From Albifimbria verrucaria (taxonomy: Eukaryota > Ascomycota > Sordariomycetes > Hypocreales > Stachybotryaceae), in contig JAHREC010000018.1 of NCBI GenBank assembly GCA_020081605.1, positions 2,852,001 through 2,916,000 on the forward strand: a stretch of 64,000 nt of DNA. The letters are read 5' to 3'. The position numbers and the translations under genes were made by a program. The notes below the pieces were generated by a model that saw nothing but the letters and a program-made list of their open reading frames with translations, searched no databases and was not told the DNA's origin. This document shows positions 1 to 12,866 of this stretch, one piece after another. Position 1 is the first letter of the stretch. Each line of letters starts with the position of its first letter.

Positions 1-990
1 TGCCTCGCCAGCAGCTCCAACCCGACTCCATCTTATCCTGAAATGAAGTGTGATGATGAGTGCCTCCGCCTTGACCGAAATCGCCGTCTCGCCGCTGCAC
101 TGAATATCGATCCGTCTGCGCATGTCAACGACCACGTTCCTTACTCTGATGAAACTCTGAGCTTCTTCCAGGACAACCAGGCTTGGGCTGAGACGCAGGA
201 GCGGGAGTTCCGCGTGTTTGCGAGCACCCTAGCGAGGTCAGGCTACGATACAAGCCTATGCCTAGCCACCAGCGCGAGTTCCTCCACCTCCTTGCCAAAG
301 ACTTTGGGTTGGAGAGCAGGAGTGAGGAGCCGGAACCGCAGCGCTACGTGGTAGTTTACAAGGGCTCACGGTTTGTGTCTGCACCGAGCAAGACACTTGC
401 GCAATGTGTTAAGATTCGAGCTAAGCAGGCGGCTGAAGCTGCTGCGGCTGCGGAAGCTTCCAGGCCACCCAGTCCCCGGCAATTGTTGTCGACCCATACA
501 ACGCTTACTTGCTCATCTCCCTCGATTCGGACTTACTGCTGAAGAGATCACAGCTGCATTGCAAGCAGATCTCTCCAGCCAGCCATCAATCCGTTTCAAG
601 ATCGATTTCCTCCCGACTACTGACGAGGTTCTCATCCGTGCCACAACCAACTACTCCGCATTCCTCACACCCTCGGCCTTGGAACAGGCCCTGGCAACTT
701 TGAAATCCCGACTAGCTATTACAGTCAGCAAGAATAAGCTTGCCGGTGCCATCTTGCTCTGCCATGTGGACGACAACAACGAGATATCTCGTAAAGAAAA
801 CCTAGTCCAGAACAGCACCTCCGGCTGGAGCGCGGTTGCTGGACGAGCAGCTTCTCGGAAGCCCTCGCCAATGTCTGAAGATGGGGCCGCCAAGGCTCCA
901 GGCAGAAAGCTCCTGGGCCTGAAGAAGAAGAAGGTTGAAAAGGAGAAGGAGAGTACTTGGTCAGCTCTCAGTGGCGATGTTGAATGCTGA
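1..990 (+). CDS. FAP1: NF-X1-type protein (FAP1-like), C-terminal part with R3H domain
   Basis: This is the 3' end of a gene that starts before the window. The family (human NFX1, yeast FAP1) carries Cys-rich NF-X1 zinc fingers, which would lie upstream and are not visible here, followed by an R3H single-strand nucleic-acid-binding domain. The visible part starts with a Cys/Asp-rich linker (CDDECLRL), then a helical segment, then R3H with the PMPSHQREFLH core at about 270-300. It ends in a Lys-rich tail (LKKKKVEKEKE) and a TGA at 988-990. The reading frame moves 1 to 3 to 2 to 1, near 225-250, 470-490 and 525. Each step fits one missing base, so the broken frame is probably a sequence error. 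R3H identity is good. The exact role (transcriptional repressor or FKBP12 partner) is inferred from the family. Confidence 0.8.
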
Positions 991-1866
991 GGCTGGCGGT
1001 AATGTGTTGTAGAGTGACAATTGCATTTGAATGCTGGGCTGGTTTCTCACTTAGGCACTTATGGTACATATACTCACATAGATGAGATAATAAACAACAT
1101 GGTCAAATACATCGTATATGTTACTCAAGCAATTCGTTCGTTGTGTCTCCACTAATGCCTCAAAGATCCGTAATGTTTGTCCGTAAGTCATAACCTCCTG
1201 CGAACATTGCGGTGAATACACCTTTCATGATACGCGGTATGCTTCGACACAAAGTCTTTCATACCGTATTATCGATTGTGTTGTTAACCAGGGTCTTGAT
1301 CTAAACGAATCAGTTTAATTCCGAGATTCAACACAGGTAGGATATCGAGAAGCAATATACAGCTGACATTGAGGAGTCGGTTCAATTCGATATGTAGAGG
1401 GAGAACGGTTAATATACAATACTCCTGAAAGGAGAACCGAAAGATACCGTTTGATCAGAATGAAAACTCCACAGGGCTTCATTACGAAGTTGCGATCTCA
1501 AATGTAAACATGAATTTCTTCAACAGCTCCTGTAGCCGCAATACCACAAAGGAACTGTTCAACACAGGTCACTATCACATTGGGGAGCTCTCACAGTTCT
1601 GGTCATGCTACAAATCACATTCTTCCACAAGGAGGTTGTTCAACGTTCGGCTTTATGTGCTTCTATGTGCGCCGTAGCTATTCATAAACATGTGGCAGGT
1701 TTCTTTAGACCCGCCGTTGCATCAAGTATTCATATCATGTGGGGTATCAATCATACTGGAGGAGCTCTCTACAGTATATGCAGTTCCTTCCCTGTCAGAC
1801 CCAAGCTTCAATATCGTGTCAGTGCTGTGTCACAGCATCCTCGATGTGCAATACATCGCCATCGCC
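991..1866. other. Convergent intergenic region, 3' flanks of FAP1 and BEM46
   Basis: AT-richer DNA lies between two genes that end toward each other. It has no ORF with recognisable content and no RNA gene or repeat that I can see. It probably holds both 3' UTRs. Confidence 0.6.
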
Positions 1867-3202
1867 TCACAAACGCTCCTTCTTGAGAGCATGGTCGTTA
1901 GTGACATCGGCGATGAAGTCCGTGATGGACTCGAAGTAGCCCTCCTCTATGACACTGGAGTTGTGGTCACCACCAGGCAAGGGCTTCCACCGCTTGTCAG
2001 GTGTGGTAGCGATCTCATACAGCTGTCTCATGTGGGATGGTCTGCATTTGCGTTAGTACAATGCTGAGTAACGAGACGCAGATGATAAAATGTGTGGTTG
2101 CCAACAATTGTTCAGTTTGAGATATAGGTTTATAATCAAAACCACGAGGGTTCAGATTTTGTGGGTGATGCATTGGTCATCATAGAAGGCGGAGCTTGGG
2201 TGAACAGAAAGAGATTGTGGTACTTACGGTACAATTTCATCCTGTAGTCCGCTGAGGAACAGAATGGGGACCTTCTTGATGTTAGGTAGGATAGACTCGC
2301 TGGCCCAAACTTGGTGACACAGCAAAGCTAGGTATTTGGCGGGAGGAAGAACGGAAGGGATGAGCTTGCGCATGGACAGGAAGGTGTTTTCCAGAATCAG
2401 ACCAACGATGTCGCCGGCATTTTGGTTCTTGGAAACAAGCTTGATGCTGACAGCACCGCCCAGGCTCTGGCCATAGATGATGTACTTGTGGCTACGCGTT
2501 TCAGCGCGCTGACGAAGGTAATCAAGGCCAGTCTGGGCGTCAATGTTCAAGCCGGACTCGTCTGGCTCACCGGTCGAGGTGCCATAGCCCCTGTACTCGA
2601 GCATGAAGACGTTGCAGCCGGTGTAGTTAACAAGCATACGTGCGATGGGCAAGCGGTGACCAATGTTACCAGCGTTGCCGTGGAACATCAGCACGGTCAC
2701 GGAGGCGTTCTTACCGGTCCGTGGACCCCGGATGTAGAAGGCGGACAACTTCTCGCCATCATCAGTGGGGATAACAAGCTCCTCGAAATCCTTGATGTTG
2801 AACTGGGACGGTTTTGGGACGTCGGTTCGGGAATTCGGGGCATGTGAGAAGGATAAATCAAAGCCCTACATCGTGGAAAAAGAAAAAAATTAGTTATTTA
2901 GCTCGATTGTGGGGACGTGGATTTATATTGAGCCAGGGCCGAGGGTCGGGTAGGGGTCGAGGAATGGCAACGGCAACGCACTTTTGCTTGAAGTAGAGCA
3001 ACGAGGTGAGGACGGCGGCGACACCCTGATGACGTTGGCAGATTAGCCTGGTGCTCTGTGAAGCAGAGGCAAGCAGAAGGGCGAGACTTACTGTCGACGC
3101 TATCGCGGGCAGACGCATGTATGTGGCCGCGGAGCTCAGAACCGAGGCGGTCTGCTCCCAGTAGGTTGAAAAGGTTGATGGGGAAGAATTGGAACTCGAC
3201 AT
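1867..3202 (-). CDS. BEM46: BEM46-family alpha/beta hydrolase
   Basis: Four exons on the minus strand: 3202-3092, 3025-2982, 2865-2228 and 2041-1867, with GT..AG introns. The first exon and the short second exon encode a hydrophobic N-terminal anchor (TSLLYF). The body is an alpha/beta-hydrolase fold with an HGNAGN oxyanion-type motif, the nucleophile elbow GQSLGG, an acid residue in SGLQDEIVP and the catalytic His in GGDHNSS. BEM46 proteins are membrane-anchored serine hydrolases linked to cell polarity in fungi; the substrate is unknown. One base is missing in the C run near 2843, between HMP and NSRTDVP. Adding it gives 323 codons, the usual size. An upstream in-frame ATG at 3226 is possible, but 3202 fits better. 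It ends tail-to-tail with FAP1. Confidence 0.88.
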
Positions 3203-6200
3203 GGCTGCGCGAGGAGGTGTTCCCATCGAGTCGTACGATGCTGACCTGGGGAAGGAAAAGGAGAGCTGGTCGACGGGATGGTCGCTAGTCGCTCCTAGAT
3301 ATACCGTGGGGAGCAGCAGGCCAAATGACGACTACCTTGGCAGATAGCGTGCGAGGTAGTTCAATCCACCCGGTGCTCGCGGTAGGCTAGGCTGTGCGTG
3401 TCCTGGCGATGGAGACCAACGCTCGGTCGCGGCAATTGAATTAAGGGGCGATGGCCAAAGCTGTGCGCTGATGTCTGTCTGTCGTCCGTACTATGTAGTC
3501 GTCGATCGCCCGCCCTCTTCAATCGTCGGGCTCGTGGCGATGAACAAAGACAAAGGAGAGGGAGGGCTCCCGTCTAGTGCGAGTTAGGGCGAACGGCGCT
3601 GCATGCAGATCGTGGCAAACGTAGGGAGACGTGGACGTCGCGGAGGGGCCCGGGACTCCTGCCTAACCGTCGGTCGTCGAATCGGCCTGGACCGAGGAGA
3701 TGGGGTTGCGAGCCTGGTGCGCCTGGCAGAAGCAAGGACGATGCCAGAACCAGACCCAAGCTCGCCGAGCTTATGGATTTTGTAGGAGGAGAGGCAGTGG
3801 AGACCAAGTTCGGGCTCGGCTCAGGTGGTGTTCGTTTGTTGCTCAACCCCTGTGGCCAGGTTCGTCTAGGTACCCAGCAGGTACTACCTGGACACCTTTA
3901 TTTAGCGACCTTGGGTGCGCGAATCTTCCCTACTTATACGGGTGTACTTGGACCCTTCCAACTGAGCGCACAGATAGAACAGTTTGCCCTCAGACGCAAT
4001 CATGAAAAAGCAACCTAACTCAGGCGTCTTGGAACTTTTGCAGGCAGCGCAGTCCAACGAACCGGCACAACCTCCTGCTCTAGACCTCTCGTGCCGTAAC
4101 TCAGGGGAGCTCCGAAATGAGGGTATTATCCCATGCTAAGCTTTCGGATAGTGTTGTAGGGTACCCTATACTGAAAGCCCAGGTACCTTGCATGCCTGTA
4201 ATTCATACTCGGGGTACATTACCCATTAATCTGAGCGCCTTGCCTACCTCCCTACCATCTCAGGCCTTCCAATCTCCAATGCATGAACATTTCTTATTGC
4301 AATACTCCGTTCCTCGGCCGCGGCTCGCCTGTATCCCTCTTCTTACATGTCAGTTCTAATCTGGCCACGCAACACTGTGATAATATTCTAGCCTCTACCA
4401 ATCTCATTTCGATCAGTCATCATTGTCTCAGGCAAACTGCATGGCTTGTCTCCTCCCCATGTCTCCTCTTGTCCAGCAGTAGCGATTGATGAATGGTTGC
4501 TAGCCACGTCTTGTGCTAGTAGACTCATCATGCGCTGCCACCCACAAGGCAGAAAACATTTCAAGAGCGCCGGGCAGAGGCGGACCGAGAAACAAAATGC
4601 CAGTCGTGAGTCTCAGCCCCGGCTCATCTAAGCTGATCCCATCACTTGTCACAGCTGTATGCCACCTGGATCCACGGGGAGATTACCGCTTACTCAATCC
4701 GAGCATGTAGCCCGCAAGGGACTCATGTGGCAGCCGTGAAATACATGCCAATGGCGATGATGTCGTTGGCAGAGGTGGTTGCTGCCAGGTTCATACCGTC
4801 GGCTGCCGAGATAATGAAGCAGCTGGAGGCTAGACTGGTAGCCACTAGAGCTATGCCACCCCAGCCGAACGCCTGTCACATGCCAGTGACACAACGCCCG
4901 CCATCCACGCCACGATTGTGCTGATCTGATATGCTGTCGACGTCCTCAACTGTATCGCGTTGATGATATGATTGCAATAACAAGACCCAGATGATTCAAT
5001 TGAGCCAATCAATCAAAAGGCGCATCATAATATCGCAAAATTAGAGGTGTCAATGACTCGGCTATGCCTGTCAGCGGGCACAGGCCAAGCCTGGAGACTC
5101 CTTGGGATTACATGCAGAATCTACCTGAATTTCTGCATTGGCTTGCTCGAATCAAAACCGCCAAACCAAGGCCAATGTGGGCGCGAGAAGCTAATAGACT
5201 AGTGGTGCATATGCGAGGTCCACGGTGCACAGAGAAGCTCTACGAACCATACCTGGGCCTACTTCCTGTACGACCCGTCTTCACTCTGGCCACTTACCTA
5301 AGGTGGCAGCCCAATTGCCTAATGTGGTAACATGATGTGCCTGACTGGACACACAAGCTTTTTGGGTTGAATTTGGAGCCGTCGATCCACGCCGTTGGTA
5401 CAGAGTAATATCTGCACAGTAATCAAACAGAAAGGCCCCAGTCATTCCACGGCCTGGGCATACGAGAAAAGCAACTCTTGGACATGTGACCGAGTAAGAC
5501 GAAACAGCCCATGGCTTATCGTCACCTCGCAGCCCACGCACGGGCGGAAACCCCATCACAATCAATGCACCCCAAGTCGTAATGTTGCTTGGCAGACAAT
5601 TGAATCGTAACTAGATGGACGCTTCCGGCACCAACAATTGCGATACTACCTCAGCTCTCCGTAAGACCGCAGCTATTCGGGACTTGAATAGGGGTAAGGA
5701 TGCATCCTGTGGAGGCATTGGAACCAACTACGCCTTCCAATTGAGGTGGGGGTTGATGTTCGCATCTGTTCCGCCGTGTGATCGCGCGCGTCTCCTGCCA
5801 GAGACTGATCATTTCTCGATAAACGAATCAAGGCGCAGGCTTAGGCTTAGGCTTGGGGGCGGGAACGGACCAAGGCCCAGAGTACGACCTGCCTGTGCTA
5901 TTTTCATGCCAGGTGTGATGTTCCTGCATCAGGGTGTGACGTTCCAGAAAGCCACAGCTTCCCAGTCAGGATGCCCAGATCTCCCTGGTCGCTGAGTTAG
6001 CACGACACTTCTGGCCGGGAGGAAACGAGAGGGGCCCAGGGGTTCCAAGCGCAATGCCTGGGTCGACAGACGGACGACACTGCGTAGCAGATATCTGACG
6101 TATGTGCCAACATGGATTATCTGAGAAGACTCAGAGGGGCGACAAATCCCCAATTGCGATACTGGCCCATTATGCCGTGTCTCAGTGCACTCTGGCGACA

Positions 6201-8720
6201 TTGTCAAGCCTTTCTCTGCGTGCTCTCCTCCCATTCCTGGCCACAAAGCCGCGATTCGGCATGATCTCCTTGTATTCCGTCTCCAGGAATGGCGCCTGAA
6301 ACACCAAGTTGCCCCCATCCATGCTTGCTGCGGCTGTGGCGGGGCTGATTGTCACCACTCGACTCCTTGGTTTGCTGGGCGTAGAGTTGCTCCACGAGAC
6401 ACCCTGGCTGCTGGTATTTGACACTCATTCGGCGCTGAACCCCAGGCTTGGGTTGTGGTGGAGGGTGTGCTCTTCCCTCGCCGGCCTAGGAGAGCCTTGG
6501 AAGGGCTGCCCAACAAGGGTTGGGCTCCTGGTCCGGGGAAGAATTACCCGCCATAATTATAGGGCTTTCTCGAGGCACGGGCACGTAACGTACGGGCCGG
6601 GAGGAGCTCGATTAAAGAGGAAGACGTTGGTTTCTGGGCTGATCCCCATTTAGCGTCTTGACCTGGAGGGTTGGTTTCTGTGTTGTGAATGGATACGAGC
6701 GAGCTATCCATCCACTCTGACACTACGATATGCAAGCACGTAAACGCGCGTCACCAATGTAGTGGGTGCTGGATTGACGGCCCCTGCAGCGAAGTTTATG
6801 CCGGCAGCACAGCTCCTGGATGGACGGCGCGACCAAGGGGCAGTCTACTTGCCCATGCAAAATGGGGACTAAGGAGAAGGAGAGCGCTTCAGAAAGACAA
6901 TGGTGGTTGATGGGCATTGTGTCGGCAATTCGAGAACGCGTCTGCCGAGCACCGGCAAGAGTGGGCTTATAACGCTTGATGCTGATCAGAAGATCTCCTG
7001 AGCCATCAGATGTAGTTCGAAACACCATTACCCCGGTTTGGGGCCTCAAACTTGTCTGCAAAACAGCCTCAGATAGATTCGGCCGGGGAACCTTGCTCGA
7101 GGTGCCTGCTCTCTGTCGCCTTGCCGCCCTTGGTTCCTCAGCGTCGGTAACGGCCTCAGTCTTGCGCCATTAAAATGCCTTTTGGATTGAATTTTTTTCT
7201 TTTCCTTTATCTTCTTGACTGCTTTGGTGATAGTAGCCAACATTTCCCTCTTTTGGGCAGCATCAGCTGGACTCGCGCTGAGAACAAACATCGATATTCC
7301 CAGTAAGTGAGGTGGTTTGGAGCATAACCATGACGGCGCTATGGTTGCTATGGTCACGCCTCCTGACGGTCTGAGACGGCGTTCAGGTGACGCCCCGTTC
7401 TAGGGTATCGCTCGGCGGGAGCCAATCATACCGCAGCGTCAGGCGAGTGATGGAGGGAGAGCTCAGCAACATGGTGTGTGGTGACCCATGACAGGAGGAG
7501 CAGATGGGGAGTGGTTACAGCGAGAGAAGACACATCCATACGCGCTGTGGTTCAGGTGGAGAGACTTAGGACAGCGATCAAGTAATAGCGCCAATATTAA
7601 GGTATGTGAAGAAAAAAACTCCAAGGATGTGAAAGAAGGAGGACGAGACAAGAAAAAGCAAAAAGTGTAGAGAGGGTGAAAAAGAGAGGGAGAGAGGGAG
7701 TGAGGGAAAGCCAGCAAAGCAGAAATGTTATTGGTGATTATTGCCCAGTGACGACTCTGTTTGTATTCTTAGCCGTACCTGTACCTTGCCTTACAGGGGT
7801 CCAGAACCAGTCGTGGAAGACCGGAAGGAGCGAAAAAAAAAAATAAAAAAATTGATAGGCAGTCCGATGGGTACCTTCGATGCCCAACCTACATGAATGC
7901 GTCGATGAAGCAGGTTTCAGCATCTCACCCACAACAGCCCCTTGTTGCTTGCCATCATCGTTTACTCGCGCGCATTGGACACAGGCGCAGCGACCGTGTC
8001 GCAATCTTTAATCTCCTCGCACATCCATAATAAGCAACCATCTTCCACTTCGGTCCCCTGACCCTGGCTGCTCCCTCCTACGCCCTGTCTCAAAAAGAAA
8101 GAAGAAAACCCACCCGGCTCGCTTCACCCTTCTTCATCCTTGCGACTTTCTTATCCCACCTGACCTACAGAACAACTGCTCTGCTCTCTGTTCGGCCGCC
8201 CCTCCATCTAAGATTGCTGCCCCCTCTGTCCGTCCGGCCGTCTGTCTCTTGACCCAGACACTCGACTCAACTTCTCCATACCTTCGACCCTCCTCTTCGA
8301 CAGGACCACGAGACCGACGACATTAGCACCGACCCTGAAGACGACGCTGGGCAACTGAATCAACCTCCGTTCTGACACGCATTCCTGGCTCCTCGAAGCC
8401 CTTGCTTGCTCTGCCCCGGAAAAAGCCCTAACTAAACCTGGCCTGCGCTGCGCTGGCTTGCATCGCCCGCCACCACCGAACCGTCCAGTGAGGACGCGCT
8501 CACCACGCTCTGTCGAATCGCATCGCATCGCCGAGCCCTCTCCGTCCACTCACGAACCGCCTCTACCTGCAATCCCGTCAGGGTAGAAGGACGAGGAAAA
8601 AACAATTTTCGTCTCCCGCTCCGTTAAATACCGCGGCCACTCAGATACCTTCTTCGGCCCAGCAACCCAAGGAAAACCGCTGCACCCAATCACTGGCAAC
8701 GTCCACAGTCGCTGGCAATC
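3203..8720. other. Long stretch without a recognisable gene
   Basis: About 5.5 kb between BEM46 and the LYAR-type gene, which are divergent. Many short ORFs occur on both strands, but none has recognisable family content, good codon periodicity or conserved motifs. Low-complexity patches are a GGCTTA-like repeat near 5834-5850, a GA-rich tract at about 7612-7715 and A runs near 7830-7850. It must contain both promoters; the right 700 bp is the leader of the LYAR gene. Decayed mobile elements cannot be excluded by eye. Confidence 0.5.
8041..8720 (+). promoter_or_regulatory. Pyrimidine-rich leader of the LYAR-type gene
   Basis: On the plus strand this stretch is strikingly rich in C and T (runs of CCCTCC, CTCTCT and TCTTCC type) right up to the ATG at 8721. 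CT-rich tracts just before the start are common in promoters and 5' UTRs of filamentous ascomycetes. The transcription start is not identifiable by eye. Confidence 0.4.
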
Positions 8721-10527
8721 ATGGTTTCCTTTCAGTGTGAGGTAATGCATCCCGTCGTCTTCTTCCCAAGCGTTGTCCTCCCTTCCCCGTCCCGTCCCGC
8801 TCCCACCCACAAGACACAACACAATCGCACACCCCCTCCTCCGTTACTACTATCATCCCTCCCCAATATCTCCCACCATCAGCCCCGGATCATACCTATG
8901 AGATTAAAGCCTGACATCACACCCAACACACTACTCTGGCATTCTCTCGTACTCAGGGATCCCTTCTCTACACACATGTCTGCTGATCATTCGGCCCACT
9001 TGCGTTGCTGCTCCCTCTCACCATCTTCTACTTCATTTGACCCTCGCCTCCTCCGTCACGACTCTCCCACATCTCCCACATATTCCCGCCGACGATCCAT
9101 TGCGCTGCTTCCTTCAACTTCCAAACTCTAACACTTACTCTTCTAGGGTTGTGGAGACGTTCTTACCAAAAAGAAGCTTGATCCTCACCGAAACCGCTGC
9201 AGAGGTGCCACCTTCACCTGCATCGATTGCATGGTACACTTTCCTGGCTTTGAATACCGTACTCACACAGTAAGTTGAGCATGAGACCAGGAGGAACCCG
9301 AGCACACGAAGCTGACAAAAGGCACCAGACTTGCATGACCGAGGACCAAAAGTACCAAGGAGCGCTTTACAAAGAAAAGGGCAAGAAGGGCAAGAACAAC
9401 AAGCCCGCCGATCAGCCAGAGCCACAGCCAGCTGCCGACACGAAGCCAATGCATCAGCAGGCCTACGTTGAAGACGTCGGAGAGGATCGGGCGTACGAGT
9501 CCGGCTGGGACGCCTACGAGGGACACACCGACGACGAGAAGTCACCTGCCGAGCCACTGCCCGAGGCCCCGACTCCTCCTTCCGCTGCTGCCATGGATGA
9601 CCATGTCAATGTTTTCGACTTTCTTGTAGCCACTGGCCAGACTCCGAACGCCTCGAACATTAACCTCCCCAGAAGAAGGAGATTATCGAAGAGAGCCAGA
9701 GCACATCCCTCGTCCGCTACGAACACACCGAAGAATACCTCGAGGCCCCGATTCTCATGGAGGACGACTCCGACGACGAGCCCCTTGTCGAGTACGGCAC
9801 GGGCCCGGTCCCCACTGGAGATTTCGTTACGCCTCTGGCCAAGGCCGAGCGTAAGAAGACCAAGGATAGCGATCTTAAGAAGGACAAGAAGCGCAAGCGC
9901 CTGCACCTCGATATTCCTGGCGACCATCCTATGACCGATGCCCCTCCTGTTCTCCACTCAGGTCTTACTGGTGGTCTCAACAAGCTCATGCGACCTGTTC
10001 TGCCACCTTCGCCCGACTATTCTGGTGGTGACAATGGCGAGCCGTCGCCTGCTAGTCCCCTGAAGAAGACCAAATCGAAGCACACCAAGAATGGCCAGAT
10101 CACCAACAGCCTTTTCGGCATGCTCTCGGGAACTTCTAAGATGAAGACTAAGTCTAAGACCAAGAAGTCTTCCAAATCTTCCAAGAAGAGCTCCTCACGT
10201 CACAAGGAGGACAAGCAGCCCAAGCTTATTGAATACCGACCCCACTCAAAAGACGGCAAGGCCGCACCCGGAGAAGGCCAGATGATCGTGTACAAGCCTC
10301 GCGCAGATGTTTTCCTCAGTTTCATCAACAAGGGACCCGAGAGCGAGCGTGGCTGCAGCATGAACAAGGCCCTTAAGCGTTTCCACCGTGAGCGCCAGGC
10401 CTCCGGTACTAGCATGGCCAAGGGTAAGGAGGAGAAGGAGCTCTTCAAATCCCTACGCATGCGTCGAAATGAGCGCGGCGAGATCGTTCTCTTCTCCGAT
10501 TCGATCAACTTGGACGATATTCTGTAA
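8721..10527 (+). CDS. LYAR-type C2HC zinc-finger nucleolar protein
   Basis: Three exons: 8721-8741, 9147-9269 and 9329-10527. The first two encode the zf-LYAR domain, with CEGCGDVL, KKKLDPH and CRGATFTCIDC giving the paired Cys/His ligands, followed by RTHT. Exon 3 starts TCMTEDQKYQGALYK and then becomes charged and disordered, with acidic stretches and many KK/KSK clusters typical of nucleolar proteins. LYAR proteins act in ribosome biogenesis and growth control; the role here is by homology. One C is missing near 9672 (NINLP to KKEIIEE). With it the ORF is 448 codons. The short 21 nt first exon is supported by the donor GGTAATG and the acceptor TTCTAG. Confidence 0.85.
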
Positions 10528-11118
10528 CATTGTGCGCATCAAAAACAAATAAAGCACTATGGAGTTCAGGGATGGTTCGTCATTTATTTTTCTTTACTGT
10601 ATTCTGGGGGCATTGCTATTACTTGATACCACGCTGAGTTGACCACTGAGGACGGTGCTGTCAATCTGCAACTTTTCCTTACGGACTGGGATAGATGGGA
10701 CGGATGTTTCCAAGCGCACGGCGAATGCTCCTGGTTGGGCTTGAAGCTTGAAGCTTGGAGCAACATGTTGAATACAGAAACAAGTGGTTCCTGTTCCGGA
10801 CAAGAGGCGAAGAGGGTTGGATAGAAACTGGTTCATCTTTATTGTCGTGTTTCTTTGCCTCGAGGTGGCATGGTGGAGAGGGGATCGAGGAGGTAATGGC
10901 TGGTGACTTGAGCTACCAGGAATTGTCTGTTCTTCGCTGTCTATCTATCATCTCTTATCCTGACTTCCATTTGCATATATCATTTTATCTTATCTGCATT
11001 TCAGCTGATTTCATTTCGTCCTGGTCGTGTTGTCTCAACTACTGTCTCATGTCACTTGTGCAACAAGATTCTGTGGTGGGCCGAGAACCCATTCATACCT
11101 GTATGTTACATGCTGCGG
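10528..11118. other. Convergent intergenic region
   Basis: Lies between the LYAR-type gene and PEX10, which end toward each other. I see no gene, tRNA or repeat. It probably contains both 3' UTRs. Confidence 0.6.
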
Positions 11119-12247
11119 CTATATAATGCGTAATGGAAGGATGTGCTGTATCATAGCTTCTCGTCGACAAAGCGGGCATTCAGGCTTCTCCTTGACCCAG
11201 TCACCAATACACTCCCAGCAGAATACATGACCACATTGGGTGGCTGCTGGGTCCTTTAGCTCCTCCAAACATAATGTACATTTCCTCTGCTGAGTGCCCT
11301 TTATATATGCCATGATTTTCTCGTCGCCCAAGAAGAATCGTGGAGTGGTGGCGGCGGGAGTATGGGTCGCCGCTGCGAGGTCTACTCGGCTGGCCTGCGG
11401 GCCGTGACTGGCAAGATCCGACAGCAACAGATCGTTGTTCGCTGCATACGAGTTACCGTGGTCCAGCGAGACATCTGCAGCAGCAGATGATAGAAACGCT
11501 GCGCGCTCGCGCTGCGCCTCGGAAGACGCAAGTGTGGAACGGACGTGTAGATACGTCTGCACGCCAAGCTGGACGACCAGGAGGACGCCGAGGAGCTCGT
11601 AGCCGGCGCGATCAGGCGTGTCAGGCACAGTTCGGGTGAAGACGTAGCGTAGAGATAGTATGCGCTTTGTCAATTCGTAGTATGTTCCGCCGAAGTAGAA
11701 GAGGGCAAGTGTAAGTGCCTGGAAGGGCGCGGAGGATGTCATGGCGGACAAGTGGCGGCTAAAGTATTCCCACACCCGAGCTTCTTTGGAGGCAGCATGT
11801 CCCTTTGGCGGAGAGAGTCGAGACGACGCTCGAGGAGCTTCCGTAGACGCGCCCTTAGACCGGGCAGCAGGCGCGAAGCGAGGTAGGGTAACACAACAGA
11901 GCCGGCGACGTAGGCGGCGCGAGCGCGCAAAGCGGGAGGCGGCCGCGATCGGAGACATCGACCTGCACGAGGTCGCAGTACTCCTCACCGAGGGTGCGGT
12001 TGCCAGGAGGGTGGTGAGGGAGAAGTATAGCAGGGTCGCGAGGAGCGCAGCTCTGGAGCTAGGGCGTGGGCGGAGCGGGCGCCGAGGAGGCGGCGCAGGA
12101 CGTCGGTAAGGGTGTTGGCGAGGTGGCCGGTGAAGTAGGCATCTTTCTGATGGGAGCGAATGATGTCGGCGCAGCGGCGAAGGGATATGGAGAGAGGATA
12201 GGGGCGGCGGAGGAGGAGGTGGTGGTGGTTGTCGCGGTGGAGGTCAT
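11119..12247 (-). CDS. PEX10: Peroxisome biogenesis RING ubiquitin ligase PEX10
   Basis: A single-exon gene for the RING peroxin that, with PEX2 and PEX12, forms the peroxisomal membrane ligase for PEX5 recycling. Visible parts are an N-terminus ending SPYPFAAAP, then DIIRSHQKDAYFTGHLANTL, a membrane-associated middle (ALLATLLYFSLTTLL; APFQALTLALFYFGGTYYEL) and a C-terminal C3HC4 RING with CTLCLEEL, CGHVFCWEC and CPLCR. The frame is broken five times, near 12178, 12068, 12020, 11930 and 11782, each consistent with one lost base in a short C/G run. The span plus five bases is 378 codons, the normal size. The start at 12247 precedes MTSTATTT. It is divergent from ERD1, with a tRNA gene in between. 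Confidence 0.9.
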
Positions 12248-12796
12248 GATGATAGTAATGGCGGCGCGACGAAGCGCATGGCCTGTGTCGGGTACTGCCG
12301 AGAGCTTGTTACGGTTGGAATCAGACGGCTCAATGCAGTGGTTGTGTTTAGTATAGGCACGTTCGGTCGAGCGTCTGTCGTTGGTGGTGAAGGAGTGATG
12401 AGATGGGTGAAGGTGAAGGCGGCAATGGAGGTGCGTCTGAATTGGACCTCGGGACAAGTTGATTAGCGGGCTCATGCGCCAGGTTAGACTGCCGAGAGCA
12501 CATATGGCGCCAGCTCGCTGGGTGTCAAGCCTCCAAGTCCAGTAGTGATAAACCACTATAGTTTTTGTACTTTCATTGTTCTCACTTCTTCGTCTTTGCC
12601 CGTCCTCAGTTGCCCAGAATATCTAAATCTCACTGTTATTCAATCGAAATACGTTGTTGAATGCCGTCACATGTCGTTAGGACCCTTGAGACCGCTCATG
12701 GTTAACTTGGAAAGACTTATAATGTACCACCATGCCCTCGAAACCCATCGAACAGGATCTGATCCACTCTACGACAGGCGCCACAACGCCTGAACA
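12248..12796. other. PEX10 upstream region
   Basis: Promoter side of PEX10, up to the tRNA gene. No supported ORF or repeat is seen. Confidence 0.55.
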
Positions 12797-12866
12797 TCTT
12801 CCGTAGTATAGTGGTCAGTATGCAAGCTTGTCACGCTTGAGACCTGGTTCAATTCCCGGCGGGAGA
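12797..12866 (+). tRNA. tRNA-Asp (GTC)
   Basis: A cloverleaf can be folded. The acceptor TCTTCCG pairs with CGGGAGA, the D arm contains AGTGGTCAGTA, and the anticodon stem CAAGC/GCTTG encloses TTGTCAC with anticodon GTC. The T arm has TTCAATT. There is no intron. The 5' half of the T stem appears one G short (CTGG against CCCGG), so the gene is about one base shorter than expected, matching the base-loss errors seen in nearby genes. A T-rich stretch follows downstream (CTTTCTTTTTG), suitable for Pol III termination. Confidence 0.9.
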
